Positions 1 through 9,014 of a stretch of 64,000 nucleotides of DNA are shown here, piece by piece. The notes under the pieces are model-generated. The model did not search any database and was not told the DNA's origin. It worked only from the letters and a program-made list of their open reading frames with translations. Positions within the stretch are counted from its first letter, which is position 1; every line of letters starts with the position of its first letter. The DNA lies in contig CALUIM010000003.1 in assembly GCA_944320725.1 (NCBI GenBank), positions 1 through 64,000 of the forward strand, written 5' to 3'. The DNA comes from an uncultured Coriobacteriaceae bacterium. Lineage in GTDB: Bacteria > Actinomycetota > Coriobacteriia > Coriobacteriales > Coriobacteriaceae. Made by a program: the position numbers and the translations under genes.

Positions 1-2
1 TC

Positions 3-1850
3 GACATCGATGTGGACAAGATCCCCTTCGACGACCCCAAGATCTTCGAGCTGATGCAGGCCGGCCACACGGCGGGCGTGTTCCAGATCGAGTCCGCCGG
101 CATGACGGCGACCATCAAGAACATGAAACCCACCGAGTACAAGCACGTCGTCGCATTGATCGCCCTGTACCGCCCGGGCCCGCTGGGCGCGGGCATGGTG
201 TCTTCCTACATCAATCGCATGAACGGCAAGGAGCCCGCCGTCTCCTACGACCCGCGTCTGGACGACATCCTCGGCGAAACCTACGGCACCATGGTCTACC
301 AGGAACAGGTTATGAACATCTCGGTCGAGATGTGCGGCTTCTCCAAGGGCGAGTCGGACAGCCGTATCCGCAAGCCCGTGGCCAAAAAGAAGATCAAGAT
401 GCTCACCGAGCAGGTCTTCACCTGGGAGGACGGCCACGAGGAGACCATCTACGACCACTGGATGAACGGTGCGGAGCGCAACGACTACAAGCGCGAGACC
501 GCCCAGCGCATCTGGGACGACGTGCTCGAGTTCGCCTCCTACGCCTTCAACAAGTCGCACTCGGCCGGCTACGCCATCCTCGTTATGCAGACCGCGTGGC
601 TGAAGGCGCATTACCCCAACGAGTTCATGGCGGCCGTGCTCACCTCCTACACGGGCAAGACCGACAAGATCGTGCACTACGTCTCTGCCTGCCGTCACGA
701 CGGCATCCAGGTGCTGCCGCCTGACGTCAACGAGTCGGGCCGCGAGTTCACCGCGGTCAAGGAGGGCATCCGCTTCGGTCTCGCGGGCATCCGCGGCGTG
801 GGCGAGGGCGTGGCAGACGCCATCATCGCCGAGCGCGAGCGCGGCGGTGCCTTCAAGAACCTGCACGACTTCGTGGACCGCGTGGATTCGAGCCAGGCTA
901 ACCGCCGCGTGGTCGAGGCGCTCATCAAGGCAGGTGCGTTCGATGCGAGCGGCTATCCGCGCCGTCAGCTCATGAGCTTTGTTGATAAGGCGAACCCCGA
1001 GAACATCATCGACGCCGCCACGCGCCGCCAGAAGGACCGCGCGAGCGGCCAGACCTCGTTCTTCGATATGTTCGGCGATATCGAGGGGTCTGGTTTCGAG
1101 GTCTCCGTACCCGAGCCCGACGGTCAGGAATGGGACCGCCACACCAAGCTCTCCGCCGAGCGCGAGGTGCTGGGCATCTACGTCTCCGACCACCCGCTGC
1201 GTCCCTTCGAGTACGCGCTCGGCAAGGCGCGCGAGTACACGCTCTCGCAGATCGACACCGGCTTCGAGGTTGCCGCGCCCGGCGGCGGCACCGTGAACAA
1301 GGCCATCCCCGAGGGCAAGCCGTATTGGTTTGCCGGCATGGTGGCCGAGGTCTCGAAGCGCGTCACCAAGAAGGGCGACCCCATGGCGATCGTGCGGCTC
1401 GAGGACATGGAAGGGGAGGCCACGGTGGTGATCTTCCCCAAGGCCTACGCCGAATGCGAGAGCTTCCTCTACGGCGAGACCGATCCCGAGACGGGCGCCG
1501 TGCTCTCGGACGCGTTCATCCGCGTGCGCGGCAAGCTTGAACGCTCCGACCGCGGCGACCAGATCATCGCGCAGGAGGTGTTGCCGCTCGAGCTCAACGA
1601 GGAGTCGAACCGCCCGCGCGTGTTCGAGGTCATGGTTCCCAGCTCGCGCTTCTCGCAGGGCAACATGGTGCGCTTGGCCACGCTCTTCTCGACCAACCCC
1701 GGCGGTGACCGCGTTGAGCTCTTCATCGAGCAGGGCGATGGGCAGACCATGCGCGCGGAGATTCCTACGCGCGTGAATGCGCGCTCGGTTCCGCTCATTG
1801 CCGAGGCAAAGGTGATTGTGGGCAACAAGGGCCGCGTGACGGTGATATAG
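3..1850 (+). CDS. dnaE: DNA polymerase III alpha subunit, 3' part
   Basis: This is the C-terminal 615 residues of the replicative DNA polymerase catalytic subunit; the frame is open through the left edge, so the start lies outside the window. The visible part begins in the polymerase region (VFQIES, LYRPGPLGAGM), runs through the fingers (FNKSHSAGYA), a helix-hairpin-helix region near residue 300 (ANRRVVEALIKAGAF), a QTSFFDMF sequence near residue 355 that fits a sliding-clamp binding motif, and an OB-fold around residues 435-485 (YWFAGMVAEVSKR). This order is that of bacterial DnaE, not PolC. No oddity is visible in the part present. Confidence 0.96.
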   Translation, partial: DIDVDKIPFDDPKIFELMQAGHTAGVFQIESAGMTATIKNMKPTEYKHVVALIALYRPGPLGAGMVSSYINRMNGKEPAVSYDPRLDDILGETYGTMVYQEQVMNISVEMCGFSKGESDSRIRKPVAKKKIKMLTEQVFTWEDGHEETIYDHWMNGAERNDYKRETAQRIWDDVLEFASYAFNKSHSAGYAILVMQTAWLKAHYPNEFMAAVLTSYTGKTDKIVHYVSACRHDGIQVLPPDVNESGREFTAVKEGIRFGLAGIRGVGEGVADAIIAERERGGAFKNLHDFVDRVDSSQANRRVVEALIKAGAFDASGYPRRQLMSFVDKANPENIIDAATRRQKDRASGQTSFFDMFGDIEGSGFEVSVPEPDGQEWDRHTKLSAEREVLGIYVSDHPLRPFEYALGKAREYTLSQIDTGFEVAAPGGGTVNKAIPEGKPYWFAGMVAEVSKRVTKKGDPMAIVRLEDMEGEATVVIFPKAYAECESFLYGETDPETGAVLSDAFIRVRGKLERSDRGDQIIAQEVLPLELNEESNRPRVFEVMVPSSRFSQGNMVRLATLFSTNPGGDRVELFIEQGDGQTMRAEIPTRVNARSVPLIAEAKVIVGNKGRVTVI

Positions 1851-1872
1851 GCGCGCTCGTCGTTCTGGGGGT

Positions 1873-1901
1873 CGCATTTTTCGGCGGCATCCAGCTATAA
1901 T
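1873..1901 (+). promoter_or_regulatory. promoter of pckA
   Basis: A perfect TATAAT lies at 1896-1901, with only a poor -35 candidate about 17 bases upstream. An ATG at 1900 that could be read as the start of pckA overlaps this -10 box, so it would not be in the mRNA; the second ATG at 1945 has a GAGGAG ribosome binding site. Confidence 0.55.
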
Positions 1902-1944
1902 GAACAACGGTGTGACGTTTGTTGGCAATGTTGAGGAGTTGACC

Positions 1945-3540
1945 ATGATCGAATCTATCCTGATGGGTATGGGAATCGACATCGATCAGGACCGCGTCCA
2001 TGTAGATTGGAGCGCGGCGAAGCTGATCGAGCACTCGATCTCGCACCACGAGGCATATCTCACCTCGAAAGGCTCCCTCTCGGTGAGCACGGGCGCCTTC
2101 ACCGGCCGCAGCCCCGAGCTCCGCTACATCGTTGATGTGGCAGACGCCGAGAAGAACGTCAACTGGAACAGCTCGACCAACAAGCCCATCGACGAGGCAA
2201 CCTACAAGCACGTGCGCAAGAACGTGGCTCGCTACATGTCGCAGCGCCGTCATCTGTTCGTGGTCCGCGGCTTCGCCGGCGCCGACCGCAAGTACGCGCG
2301 CAAGGTCATGGTGGTCTGCGAGCGCGCGCATCAGGCGCTGTTCATCAAGCAGATGCTCGTGCATCCCACCGAGGACGAGCTCGAGAACTTCGGTCGCCCC
2401 GACATCAGCGTCTACGCGGCGCCCACCTACGTGTGCTCACGCGACCGCGACGGCGTTGAGCCCGCGACGGTCATCCTCGACATGAACCACAAGAAGATCG
2501 TGGTCGCCGGCACCGGCTATTGCGGTGAGATCAAGAAGGCGATCTTCACGATGATGAACTACATCCTGCCGCTTGAGGATGGCGTGCTGCCGATGCACTG
2601 CTCGGCCAACGTCGACCCCAAGACCGGCAAGACCGCCATCCTCTTCGGTCTTTCCGGCACGGGCAAGACGACGCTCTCCGCCGACCCCGAGCGCCTGCTC
2701 ATCGGCGACGACGAGCACGGTTGGAGCCCGCGCGGCATCTTCAACATCGAGGGCGGCTGCTACGCTAAGACCATCGACCTCACCCGCGAGCGCGAACCGG
2801 ATATCTTCGATGCCATCCGCTTTGGTAGCGTGTCCGAGAACGTGAAGCTCGACCGCAAGACCCGCGAGCCCATCTACTCCGATAGCTCCATCACCGAGAA
2901 CGGCCGCGCCGCCTACCCCCTCGCGCATATCGAGCGCGTGGTGGACGCCGGCGTGGGCCAGTCGCCTTCCGTGGTGCTGTTCCTTACCGCCGACGCCTAT
3001 GGCGTGCTGCCTCCCATCTCGCGTCTGTCGCGCGAGGAGGCCATGTTCCACTTCCTCACCGGCTACACCGCCAAGGTCGCCGGCACCGAGGTGGGCATCG
3101 TGGAGCCGCAGCCCACGTTCTCCGCGCTCTTCGGCGAGCCCTTCATGCCGCTCGACCATATGGTCTACGCGTATCTCTTGGGCGAGAAGATCACCCGTCA
3201 CAACACCCGCGTGTACCTCGTGAACACCGGTTGGACCGGCGGCCCCTATGGTATCGGCCACCGCATCGCGCTCTCGCACACCCGCGCGCTCGTGCGTGCC
3301 GCCATGGACGGCTCGATCGACGAGGCCGGCTATCGCCACGACGAGATCTTCGGTGTCGACGTGCCGCGCGAGTGCATGGGCGTGCCCTCGCAGCTCCTCG
3401 ACCCGCGTCAGACCTGGGACGACAAGGATGCCTACGACAAGCAGGCTAAGCACCTGGCGCAGCTCTTCCAGGAGAACTTCGAGAAGCGCTATCCCGGTGT
3501 CTCGCTCGAGGACCTCGCCCGTCCGCGCGACGACAAGTAG
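1945..3540 (+). CDS. pckA: phosphoenolpyruvate carboxykinase (ATP)
   Basis: ATP-type PEP carboxykinase, 531 residues, interconverting oxaloacetate plus ATP with PEP, CO2 and ADP in the cytosol. Visible motifs are the substrate-binding FTGRSP near residue 52, the P-loop GLSGTGKTTLSAD near 235, and the metal-binding LIGDDEHGW near 252, all diagnostic of the ATP form. I chose the ATG at 1945 because it has GAGGAG eight bases upstream, while the in-frame ATG at 1900 sits inside a perfect -10 box. A terminator follows, so the gene is monocistronic. In fermenters using the neighbouring Na+ decarboxylase, the enzyme often works towards oxaloacetate to gain ATP; that direction is inference. Confidence 0.97.
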   Translation: MIESILMGMGIDIDQDRVHVDWSAAKLIEHSISHHEAYLTSKGSLSVSTGAFTGRSPELRYIVDVADAEKNVNWNSSTNKPIDEATYKHVRKNVARYMSQRRHLFVVRGFAGADRKYARKVMVVCERAHQALFIKQMLVHPTEDELENFGRPDISVYAAPTYVCSRDRDGVEPATVILDMNHKKIVVAGTGYCGEIKKAIFTMMNYILPLEDGVLPMHCSANVDPKTGKTAILFGLSGTGKTTLSADPERLLIGDDEHGWSPRGIFNIEGGCYAKTIDLTREREPDIFDAIRFGSVSENVKLDRKTREPIYSDSSITENGRAAYPLAHIERVVDAGVGQSPSVVLFLTADAYGVLPPISRLSREEAMFHFLTGYTAKVAGTEVGIVEPQPTFSALFGEPFMPLDHMVYAYLLGEKITRHNTRVYLVNTGWTGGPYGIGHRIALSHTRALVRAAMDGSIDEAGYRHDEIFGVDVPRECMGVPSQLLDPRQTWDDKDAYDKQAKHLAQLFQENFEKRYPGVSLEDLARPRDDK

Positions 3541-3595
3541 GCAGCGCACCCGTTGCCCTCGACTCGCTGAAGGGCATGACAGAGCGTTCACAACG

Positions 3596-3624
3596 AAGGC
3601 CGCCGAGCAATCGGCGGCCTTTTT
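3596..3624 (+). terminator. rho-independent terminator of pckA
   Basis: A nine-base stem (GGCCGCCGA / TCGGCGGCC) with a four-base loop is followed by TTTTT. It separates pckA from the convergent ABC transporter operon. Confidence 0.85.
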
Positions 3625-3625
3625 G

Positions 3626-4396
3626 CTACTCGGCGATCTTGGAGAGAAATGCGCGCGTGCGTTCCTCGCGCGGGTGATCGATAACCTGCTCGGCGGTGCC
3701 CTCCTCGACGATCATGCCGCCGTCGAGAAAGACCACGCGATCGGCAACCTCGCGTGCAAATCCCATCTCGTGCGTCACGATGACCATGGTCATGCGCTCG
3801 GCGGCGAGCGTCTTGATCACGCGGAGCACCTCGGCGGTGAGCTCGGGATCGAGCGCCGAGGTGGGCTCGTCGAAGAAGAGGATTTCGGGATGAAGCGCGA
3901 GTGCGCGCGCGATGCTCACACGTTGCTGCTGGCCTCCCGAGAGCTGGCAGGGCACCTTATCCTCGCAGCCGGCGAGCCCCATTTTCTGGATAAGCTCGCG
4001 CGCTTCGTGCTCGGCTTCGGCGCGCGGGCGCTTCTGCACGCGCACGGGGGCATCGGCGATGTTGTGCATCACGGTGCGGTGGGGGAAGAGGTTGTAGTTC
4101 TGAAAGACGAGGCCAAAGCGGCTACGGGCGCGCTTGAGCTCATCGCCCGCAGCGTAGACGGTGCGTCCGCGCTCGTCGCGCGCGGCGGTGATGTCGCCGA
4201 ATGCGAGCGAGCCGTCATCGAGCTTCTCGAGGAGCGTGGCACAGCGCAGAAGCGTCGACTTGCCGCCGCCCGAGGGACCGATGATCGCGACGACCTCGCC
4301 GCGTGCAACCTCGAGCGAAACGCCGCGCAGCACCTCGTGCTCGCCGAATGCCTTGCGTGCGCCTCTGAGCGCCATGATGGGTTGGGTGGATGTCAT
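3626..4396 (-). CDS. polar amino acid ABC transporter, ATPase
   Basis: ATP-binding subunit of a GlnQ/HisP-type importer, 256 residues. Walker A is GPSGGGKST at residues 40-48, the ABC signature LSGGQQQR starts at 151, and Walker B ILFFDEP is at 172-178, followed by TSALDPE. The start is ATG 4396, six bases from AGGAG; a TTG at 4402 directly abuts that ribosome binding site and is too close. It is the last gene of a three-gene operon (binding protein, permease, ATPase) and ends two bases from the pckA terminator. Substrate cannot be read from sequence; a polar amino acid is the family expectation. Confidence 0.94.
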   Translation of the reverse strand: MTSTQPIMALRGARKAFGEHEVLRGVSLEVARGEVVAIIGPSGGGKSTLLRCATLLEKLDDGSLAFGDITAARDERGRTVYAAGDELKRARSRFGLVFQNYNLFPHRTVMHNIADAPVRVQKRPRAEAEHEARELIQKMGLAGCEDKVPCQLSGGQQQRVSIARALALHPEILFFDEPTSALDPELTAEVLRVIKTLAAERMTMVIVTHEMGFAREVADRVVFLDGGMIVEEGTAEQVIDHPREERTRAFLSKIAE

Positions 4397-4417
4397 GTTC
4401 AACTCCTGCGTGGGTTC

Positions 4418-5071
4418 TTAATCGTGATAGTAGGAGAGCTTCTTCTCGGCTGCTGCGAGCACGAGCTCTACCAGGAAGTTGAACACCCAGTAGAAGACCG
4501 CGGCGATTGCGAACGGCACCATGCTCACCTGTGAGGCAACGAGCGCCTTGGCGGTCGAGAACATCTCGGCAACACCAATTGAGAAGGCTAGCGACGTATC
4601 TTTGACGAGCGTGATGATCTCGTTGCCCATGGCGGGCAGGATGCGCTTCACAACTTGCGGCAGCACGATGTAGCAAAAGGTCTGCGCACGCGAGTAGCCC
4701 AGCACCTCGGCGGCCTCGTATTGTCCGCGCGGGATGGATTGCAGGCCCGAGCGGTAGATCTCGGCGAAGTACGCGGCGTAGTTCACAATGAAGGCGGTGA
4801 TGGTTGCCTGCCACTTGGAGTCGGGCGTGAGCTGGATACCAAAGAGGTAATAGGGCGCGAAGTAGATGGCGAACATCTGCAGCATGAGCGGGGTGCCGCG
4901 CATGATCGAGATATAGATGCGCACGATCCAGCGAAGCGGTGCCACGCGGCTCATGCGTCCCAGCGCAACGACAACGCCCAAGGGCACCGCGCCGGCAATG
5001 GTGAAGAAAAAGATCTGCAAGCTTACGAGAAACCCTTCGGTAAGCATGCCGAGCATGACGGAAAAGGACAT
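4418..5071 (-). CDS. polar amino acid ABC transporter, permease
   Basis: Inner-membrane permease of the HisM/GlnP type, 217 residues with about five hydrophobic segments. The cytoplasmic EAA loop that docks the ATPase is clear around residues 139-155 (EAAEVLGYSRAQTF, LPQ). Only one permease gene is present, so the transporter is probably a homodimer in the membrane. It lies between the binding-protein gene and the ATPase gene, 21 bases from the latter. Confidence 0.94.
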   Translation of the reverse strand: MSFSVMLGMLTEGFLVSLQIFFFTIAGAVPLGVVVALGRMSRVAPLRWIVRIYISIMRGTPLMLQMFAIYFAPYYLFGIQLTPDSKWQATITAFIVNYAAYFAEIYRSGLQSIPRGQYEAAEVLGYSRAQTFCYIVLPQVVKRILPAMGNEIITLVKDTSLAFSIGVAEMFSTAKALVASQVSMVPFAIAAVFYWVFNFLVELVLAAAEKKLSYYHD

Positions 5072-5113
5072 AGCGGACCTTTCGAAACGACGAGCACCTT
5101 ATACACGCACGAT

Positions 5114-5150
5114 GCCCGGCGGCGTGCTCGGATGCGCAGCACCGCCGGGC
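5114..5150 (-). other. intercistronic hairpin between binding protein and permease genes
   Basis: A strong GC-rich stem (GCCCGGCGG and its complement, extended by GTGCT/AGCAC) lies in the 106-base gap. It has no T-run. Such hairpins often protect the upstream mRNA and give an excess of binding protein; that role is inference. Confidence 0.5.
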
Positions 5151-5177
5151 GCATGGTGGGGGTGTAATCGGGCAGCG

Positions 5178-6068
5178 TTACTCGAGCACCCAGTTTTCAA
5201 ACGAGAGGCCGTACTCGGCATATGTGTCGCAGAGCTCCTGTACCGTGCCGTCTTCAACAAGCGCGCGCAACGCGTCGTTCACGGCTTCAGCGGTGGCGGT
5301 GTCGCCCTTCTTGAAGCCCACGGCATAGTGCTCCTCGGAGAGCATGTCGGGGAGCTGGGTGTAGGCATCGGGGTTTGCCGACATCTGGTATTCAGCGATC
5401 GAAAGGTCGCAGGCAACGGCGTCGACGGCGCCGCTTTCGAGCTGCATGAACGCGGTGTTGTACTCGCCGATGGTATCGAGCGAGGCAAAGGTTGCGGCGA
5501 GCTCGGCCTGGTCGCCCTTGAGCACGTCGAGTGCGGCGGAGTCAACCTGGGTGATGACGGTCTTGCCGGCGAGGTCGTCGAGGGAGGCAATGCCGCTGTC
5601 GGCACGCACAACTACCACCTGGCCGTTCAGCATATAGGGCTCGGAGAAGGTGTAGTCGTCCTCACGACCCTCCATGGTGAAGCCGTTCCAGATGCAGTTG
5701 ATGGCGCCCGAGTCGAGCAGCGCGTCCTTGGCATCCCAGTCGATGGCCTCGAGCTGGACATCCCAGTCCTCGATTTCGGCAACGGCCTGCGCAAGATCGA
5801 GGTCGAAGCCGGTGAACTCGCCATCATCGCCTACGAAGCCGTACGGTGGATACGATTGGTCGAAACCAACGATAAGCGTGCCGGTGGCGCTGGCACTCGT
5901 GTCGCTCGCATCTGCGGCAGCGGACCCGGCAGCGCCCGCGCCGCCCGCTGCAGAGCCGGCAGTGCCGGGGTTGCCGCTGCAGCCAGCGAGCAGGGCCAGG
6001 GTGGAGGCGGCGAGGCCGAGGCCCACGAACGAGCGGCGGTTCATGGTGGTGGAGGCGAGGTTCATCAT
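5178..6068 (-). CDS. amino acid ABC transporter substrate-binding lipoprotein
   Basis: Extracellular solute-binding protein family 3, 296 residues. The N-terminus has a twin-arginine pair (NRRSFVGLGL) and a lipobox LLAGC with the modified cysteine at residue 30, so it is probably Tat-exported and lipid-anchored. A Ser/Ala/Gly-rich linker follows, then a mature domain starting LIVGFDQSYPPYGF, typical of glutamine/arginine/cystine binders. First gene of the operon; AAAGGA lies seven bases before the ATG. Its promoter carries two palindromic operators (see 6110-6171). Confidence 0.93.
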   Translation of the reverse strand: MMNLASTTMNRRSFVGLGLAASTLALLAGCSGNPGTAGSAAGGAGAAGSAAADASDTSASATGTLIVGFDQSYPPYGFVGDDGEFTGFDLDLAQAVAEIEDWDVQLEAIDWDAKDALLDSGAINCIWNGFTMEGREDDYTFSEPYMLNGQVVVVRADSGIASLDDLAGKTVITQVDSAALDVLKGDQAELAATFASLDTIGEYNTAFMQLESGAVDAVACDLSIAEYQMSANPDAYTQLPDMLSEEHYAVGFKKGDTATAEAVNDALRALVEDGTVQELCDTYAEYGLSFENWVLE

Positions 6069-6109
6069 GGTGAGATCCTTTCTTGAGCAGGTCGCGATGC
6101 AGCCAAGGC

Positions 6110-6171
6110 ACTTTACCTAACTAAAGTACCGCATGAACAGATAGGATACTCTTTAGTTAACTAAAGTGCAA
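6110..6171 (-). promoter_or_regulatory. promoter with two palindromic operators, amino acid ABC operon
   Basis: Reading the minus strand, TTGCAC (6166-6171) and TATCCT (6143-6148) are exactly 17 bases apart. The spacer is filled by a perfect 16-base palindrome CTTTAGTTAACTAAAG (6151-6166). A second, imperfect copy ACTTTACCTAACTAAAGT lies at 6110-6127, just downstream of the expected transcription start. This is the arrangement of a dimeric repressor with two sites. The core TAGTTAACTA also occurs in trp operators, and MarR-type sites look similar; the regulator is not identifiable here. Confidence 0.7.
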
Positions 6172-6180
6172 GCTGCAAAG

Positions 6181-6212
6181 AAAAAAGGGTCGCATCCCGC
6201 GATGCGACCCTT
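6181..6212 (-). terminator. rho-independent terminator of the decarboxylase operon
   Basis: On the minus strand AAGGGTCGCAT pairs with ATGCGACCCTT around a six-base loop and is followed by a T-run. It lies 22 bases after the last decarboxylase gene. Confidence 0.85.
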
Positions 6213-6234
6213 GTAGCCATGCGGTGCGGCGCAG

Positions 6235-7629
6235 CTACGCCACGTCGATCGATACCTCGACCTCTTGCACGGGGACGTCGTAGAACGGGTCCTCGCGACG
6301 CCCGAGGAAATCGCGCGCCTGCTCGGGGAAGAGCGCGTAGGAGAGCACGTCCTCCTCAGAGCGGGCATAGCAGGCGATCTCTTTGCGCAGCTCGCCCAGC
6401 TGCGGCAGGATGAGGTCGGCGGGGCGGCAGGTGATGGGCTTCTCCTCGCCAATGATGAGCTCTTGGATCTCATGGCGAATCTTCACCGGCGGACGGCCGT
6501 ACATACCGCGCACGTAGTCCTTGATTTCCTTAGGTACCACGCTGTAGCGCTCACCGGAGAGCACGTTCATGAGTGCCTGCGTGCCCACCATCTGCGACAG
6601 CGGCGTCACGAGCGGCGGATAGCCCAGGTCGGCGCGGACGCGCGGAACCTCGGCAAGGACCTCGTTGTAGCGGTCGCTCGCACCGAGCTCCTCGAGGTTG
6701 CTGATGAGGTTGGAGAGCATGCCGCCGGGCACCTTGTACAGCAGCGCCTTGGGCTCCACCTCGAGCACCTTGGGATTCAGGCCGCCCTCGGCGATAAAGC
6801 GGTCGCGCACGTGGGCGAAATGCTCGGCAATGTGGTCGAGCTTGTCCACATCGAGGTCGATCTCATAGCCCATGCGGGAAAGCGAGATCGCCATCGACTC
6901 GGTGGCCGGCTGGCTCGTGCCCTCGGCGAAGGGGGAGAGGCAGGTGTCGATGATGTCCGCACCCGCCTCGATGGCCTTGAGGTAGGTCATCTGGGCGATG
7001 CCGGCGGTACCGTGCGTGTGCAGCTGGATGGGCAGATCGCACGCCTGCTTGATCTCGCGCACGAGGTCATAGGCCACATCGGGCGTGAGCACGCCCGCCA
7101 TGTCCTTGATGGCGATCGAGTCGGCGCCGGCGCGCTCCATCTCGGTGGCGAGCGAGACGAAGTAGCGGATGGTGTGCACGTCGCTCGTGGTATAGCAAAT
7201 CGCCGCCTGCACCTCGCCACCGGCGTCTTTGGCCGCCTTGATGGAGGTGGTGAGGTTGCGGGTGTCGTTCAGGGCATCGAAGATGCGCAGCACGTCGATG
7301 CCGTTCTCGATGGATTTCTTCACGAACGCACGCACGATGTCGTCGGCGTAGTTGCGGTATCCCAGGAGGTTCTGCCCGCGCAGCAGCATCTGCAGCTTGG
7401 TGTTCTTGACGTGCGCGCGGATGGTGCGCAGCCGCTCCCAGGGATCCTCGTTAAGATAGCGCAGGCAGGAGTCGAAGGTGGCTCCGCCCCATACCTCGAG
7501 GGCATAGTAGCCTGCAGCATCGAGGTCCTCAAGCATGGGCAGCATGTCGTCGATGGGCATGCGCGTGGCAATTTGGCTCTGCTGCCCGTCGCGCAGGATG
7601 GTTTCCATGAATTGAATCTTGTTGGCCAT
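6235..7629 (-). CDS. oadA: oxaloacetate decarboxylase/transcarboxylase-type carboxyltransferase subunit
   Basis: Biotin-dependent carboxyltransferase of the OadA / transcarboxylase 5S / pyruvate carboxylase B family, 464 residues. It moves a carboxyl group from a 2-oxoacid, most likely oxaloacetate, to biotin. Family motifs are ETILRDGQQSQ and EVWGGATFD in the TIM barrel, RGQNLLGYRNYADD, the carboxylated lysine context IKDMAGVLTP, and the metal-binding HTHGTAG. The protein ends without a biotinyl domain; that domain is the separate gene at 9015. Last gene of a five-gene operon and followed by a terminator. The 5S-like sequence favours oxaloacetate over methylmalonyl-CoA, but substrate is inferred. 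Confidence 0.93.
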   Translation of the reverse strand: MANKIQFMETILRDGQQSQIATRMPIDDMLPMLEDLDAAGYYALEVWGGATFDSCLRYLNEDPWERLRTIRAHVKNTKLQMLLRGQNLLGYRNYADDIVRAFVKKSIENGIDVLRIFDALNDTRNLTTSIKAAKDAGGEVQAAICYTTSDVHTIRYFVSLATEMERAGADSIAIKDMAGVLTPDVAYDLVREIKQACDLPIQLHTHGTAGIAQMTYLKAIEAGADIIDTCLSPFAEGTSQPATESMAISLSRMGYEIDLDVDKLDHIAEHFAHVRDRFIAEGGLNPKVLEVEPKALLYKVPGGMLSNLISNLEELGASDRYNEVLAEVPRVRADLGYPPLVTPLSQMVGTQALMNVLSGERYSVVPKEIKDYVRGMYGRPPVKIRHEIQELIIGEEKPITCRPADLILPQLGELRKEIACYARSEEDVLSYALFPEQARDFLGRREDPFYDVPVQEVEVSIDVA

Positions 7630-7676
7630 AGCGGATTTTCACCCCTTTCGGGTGGAACGTGTGGGTTCTCGGGGCA

Positions 7677-7811
7677 TTACTCCCCGGCTTGCTCGGGCGG
7701 GAAGATGCGCGCCAGACCGAGCGAAACCAGGTAGATGATGAACATCACCAAGAAGATGCCGCCCCAGCCAAGACCGAGGATCTGCAGGGCGAGCATGAGG
7801 TTTTCAGTCAT
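7677..7811 (-). CDS. small membrane subunit, OadG N-terminal-like
   Basis: A 44-residue ORF (MTENLMLALQILGLG at the start, RIFPPEQAGE at the end) with one membrane helix and the N-terminal look of OadG/MmdD gamma-delta subunits. The ribosome binding site TTAGGAG is six bases from the ATG, and the gene sits between oadB and oadA, 15 bases after oadB. The hydrophilic tail of a normal gamma subunit is missing; a separate protein encoded at 9412-9804 may supply it. It presumably bridges the carboxyltransferase to the membrane pump. Confidence 0.8.
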   Translation of the reverse strand: MTENLMLALQILGLGWGGIFLVMFIIYLVSLGLARIFPPEQAGE

Positions 7812-7826
7812 CGCAATCTCCTAACC

Positions 7827-8942
7827 TTACAGCAGCAAGCCGAGCACCAAACCGCCGGCAACCACCGAGGCGATCTGGCCGGCTACGTTAGCGCCTGCCG
7901 CCTGCATGAGGATGAAGTTCTGGGGATCCTCCTCCGTGGCGAGCTTCTGGATGACGCGCGAGCTCATGGGGAAGGCCGAGATGCCGGCCGCGCCCACCAT
8001 GGGGTTGATCTTCTCCTTGCGGAAGAGGTTCAGAAGCTTCGCGAACATCACGCCGCCCACGGAGTCCATCACAAAGCCCAGAAGACCGAGACCCATGATG
8101 ATGAGCGTGTCGATCTGCAGGAAGTCGTGGTACTCCATCTTCACCGAGACGCAAAGGCCCAACAGGATGGAGATGAGGTTCACGAGCTCGTTCTGGGCGG
8201 AGTTGGACAGGTTGTCGAGCACGCCGCACTCGCGCAGCAGGTTACCGAACATAAGGAAGCCCACGAGCGGCAGCGAGGCCGGCGCCACGAGGCCCGCGAT
8301 GATGCAGATGGTGACGGGGAAGAGGATCTTGGCCGTCTTGGACACCGCGCGCGGGTTGTAGCTCATGTGGATGGCGCGCTCCTTCTTGGTGGTGACCGCC
8401 TTCACCGCGATGGGCTGGATGATGGGCACGAGCGCCATGTAGGAGTACGCGGCGACCATGATGGCGCCCATGTACTTCGAGCCGAGCGAGTTGGCCACGA
8501 AGATCGACGTGGGGCCATCGGCAGCGGCGATGATGCCGGCCGAGGCGGCGTCGTTGATGTCGAAGCCAAGAAGGCTCGCGACGATGATCACGAAGAAGAT
8601 GCCAAACTGCGCGGCGGCGCCAAACAGCAGCAAGAACGGATTCGAGAGCAAGGGGCCGAAGTCGATCATCGCGCCAATGCCAATGAACAGCAAGAGCGGG
8701 AAGAGCTCGGTCTCGATGCCCATATCGAACAGCACCTGGAAGGGGCCGGGCTGGCCGCCGGTCTCGAGCACGCCGGTGAACGGGATGTTCACGAGGATGG
8801 TGCCCAGGCCCATGGGGACGAGCAGTGTGGGCTCGTATTCCTTCTTGATGCCCAAATACATCAGCACGCAGCCGATGGCGATCATGGCGATGCGTCCCGG
8901 CTCGGCGATGAGCGCAAGGACGCCTTCAAGCAATATCTCCAA
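7827..8942 (-). CDS. oadB: Na+-translocating decarboxylase beta subunit
   Basis: Integral membrane subunit of the OadB/MmdB/GcdB family, 371 residues with many hydrophobic helices. It decarboxylates carboxybiotin and couples this to Na+ export. The conserved region GFDINDAASAGIIAAADGPT contains the functionally important aspartate (ADGPT), and the C-terminal stretch GAAGISAFPMSSR matches the second conserved Na+-site region. It lies between the biotin carrier gene and the small gamma-like gene. Typical length and intact. Confidence 0.95.
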   Translation of the reverse strand: MEILLEGVLALIAEPGRIAMIAIGCVLMYLGIKKEYEPTLLVPMGLGTILVNIPFTGVLETGGQPGPFQVLFDMGIETELFPLLLFIGIGAMIDFGPLLSNPFLLLFGAAAQFGIFFVIIVASLLGFDINDAASAGIIAAADGPTSIFVANSLGSKYMGAIMVAAYSYMALVPIIQPIAVKAVTTKKERAIHMSYNPRAVSKTAKILFPVTICIIAGLVAPASLPLVGFLMFGNLLRECGVLDNLSNSAQNELVNLISILLGLCVSVKMEYHDFLQIDTLIIMGLGLLGFVMDSVGGVMFAKLLNLFRKEKINPMVGAAGISAFPMSSRVIQKLATEEDPQNFILMQAAGANVAGQIASVVAGGLVLGLLL

Positions 8943-9014
8943 CAGGGGACCTCATATCTGTGTCGGGGAACGGGGCGTGCGGGCGGATGCCCGCGCGAGG
9001 TGCGCCAAGCGGCG

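Noticed and set aside
2437-3591. Long open frame (384 codons) antisense to pckA
   Set aside because: Its sequence is His/Arg/Ala/Gly-rich, typical of the complement of GC-biased coding DNA; pckA on the other strand is complete and well conserved.
4396-4402. TTG start of the ABC ATPase gene
   Set aside because: It directly abuts the AGGAG ribosome binding site; the ATG six bases further on is correctly spaced.
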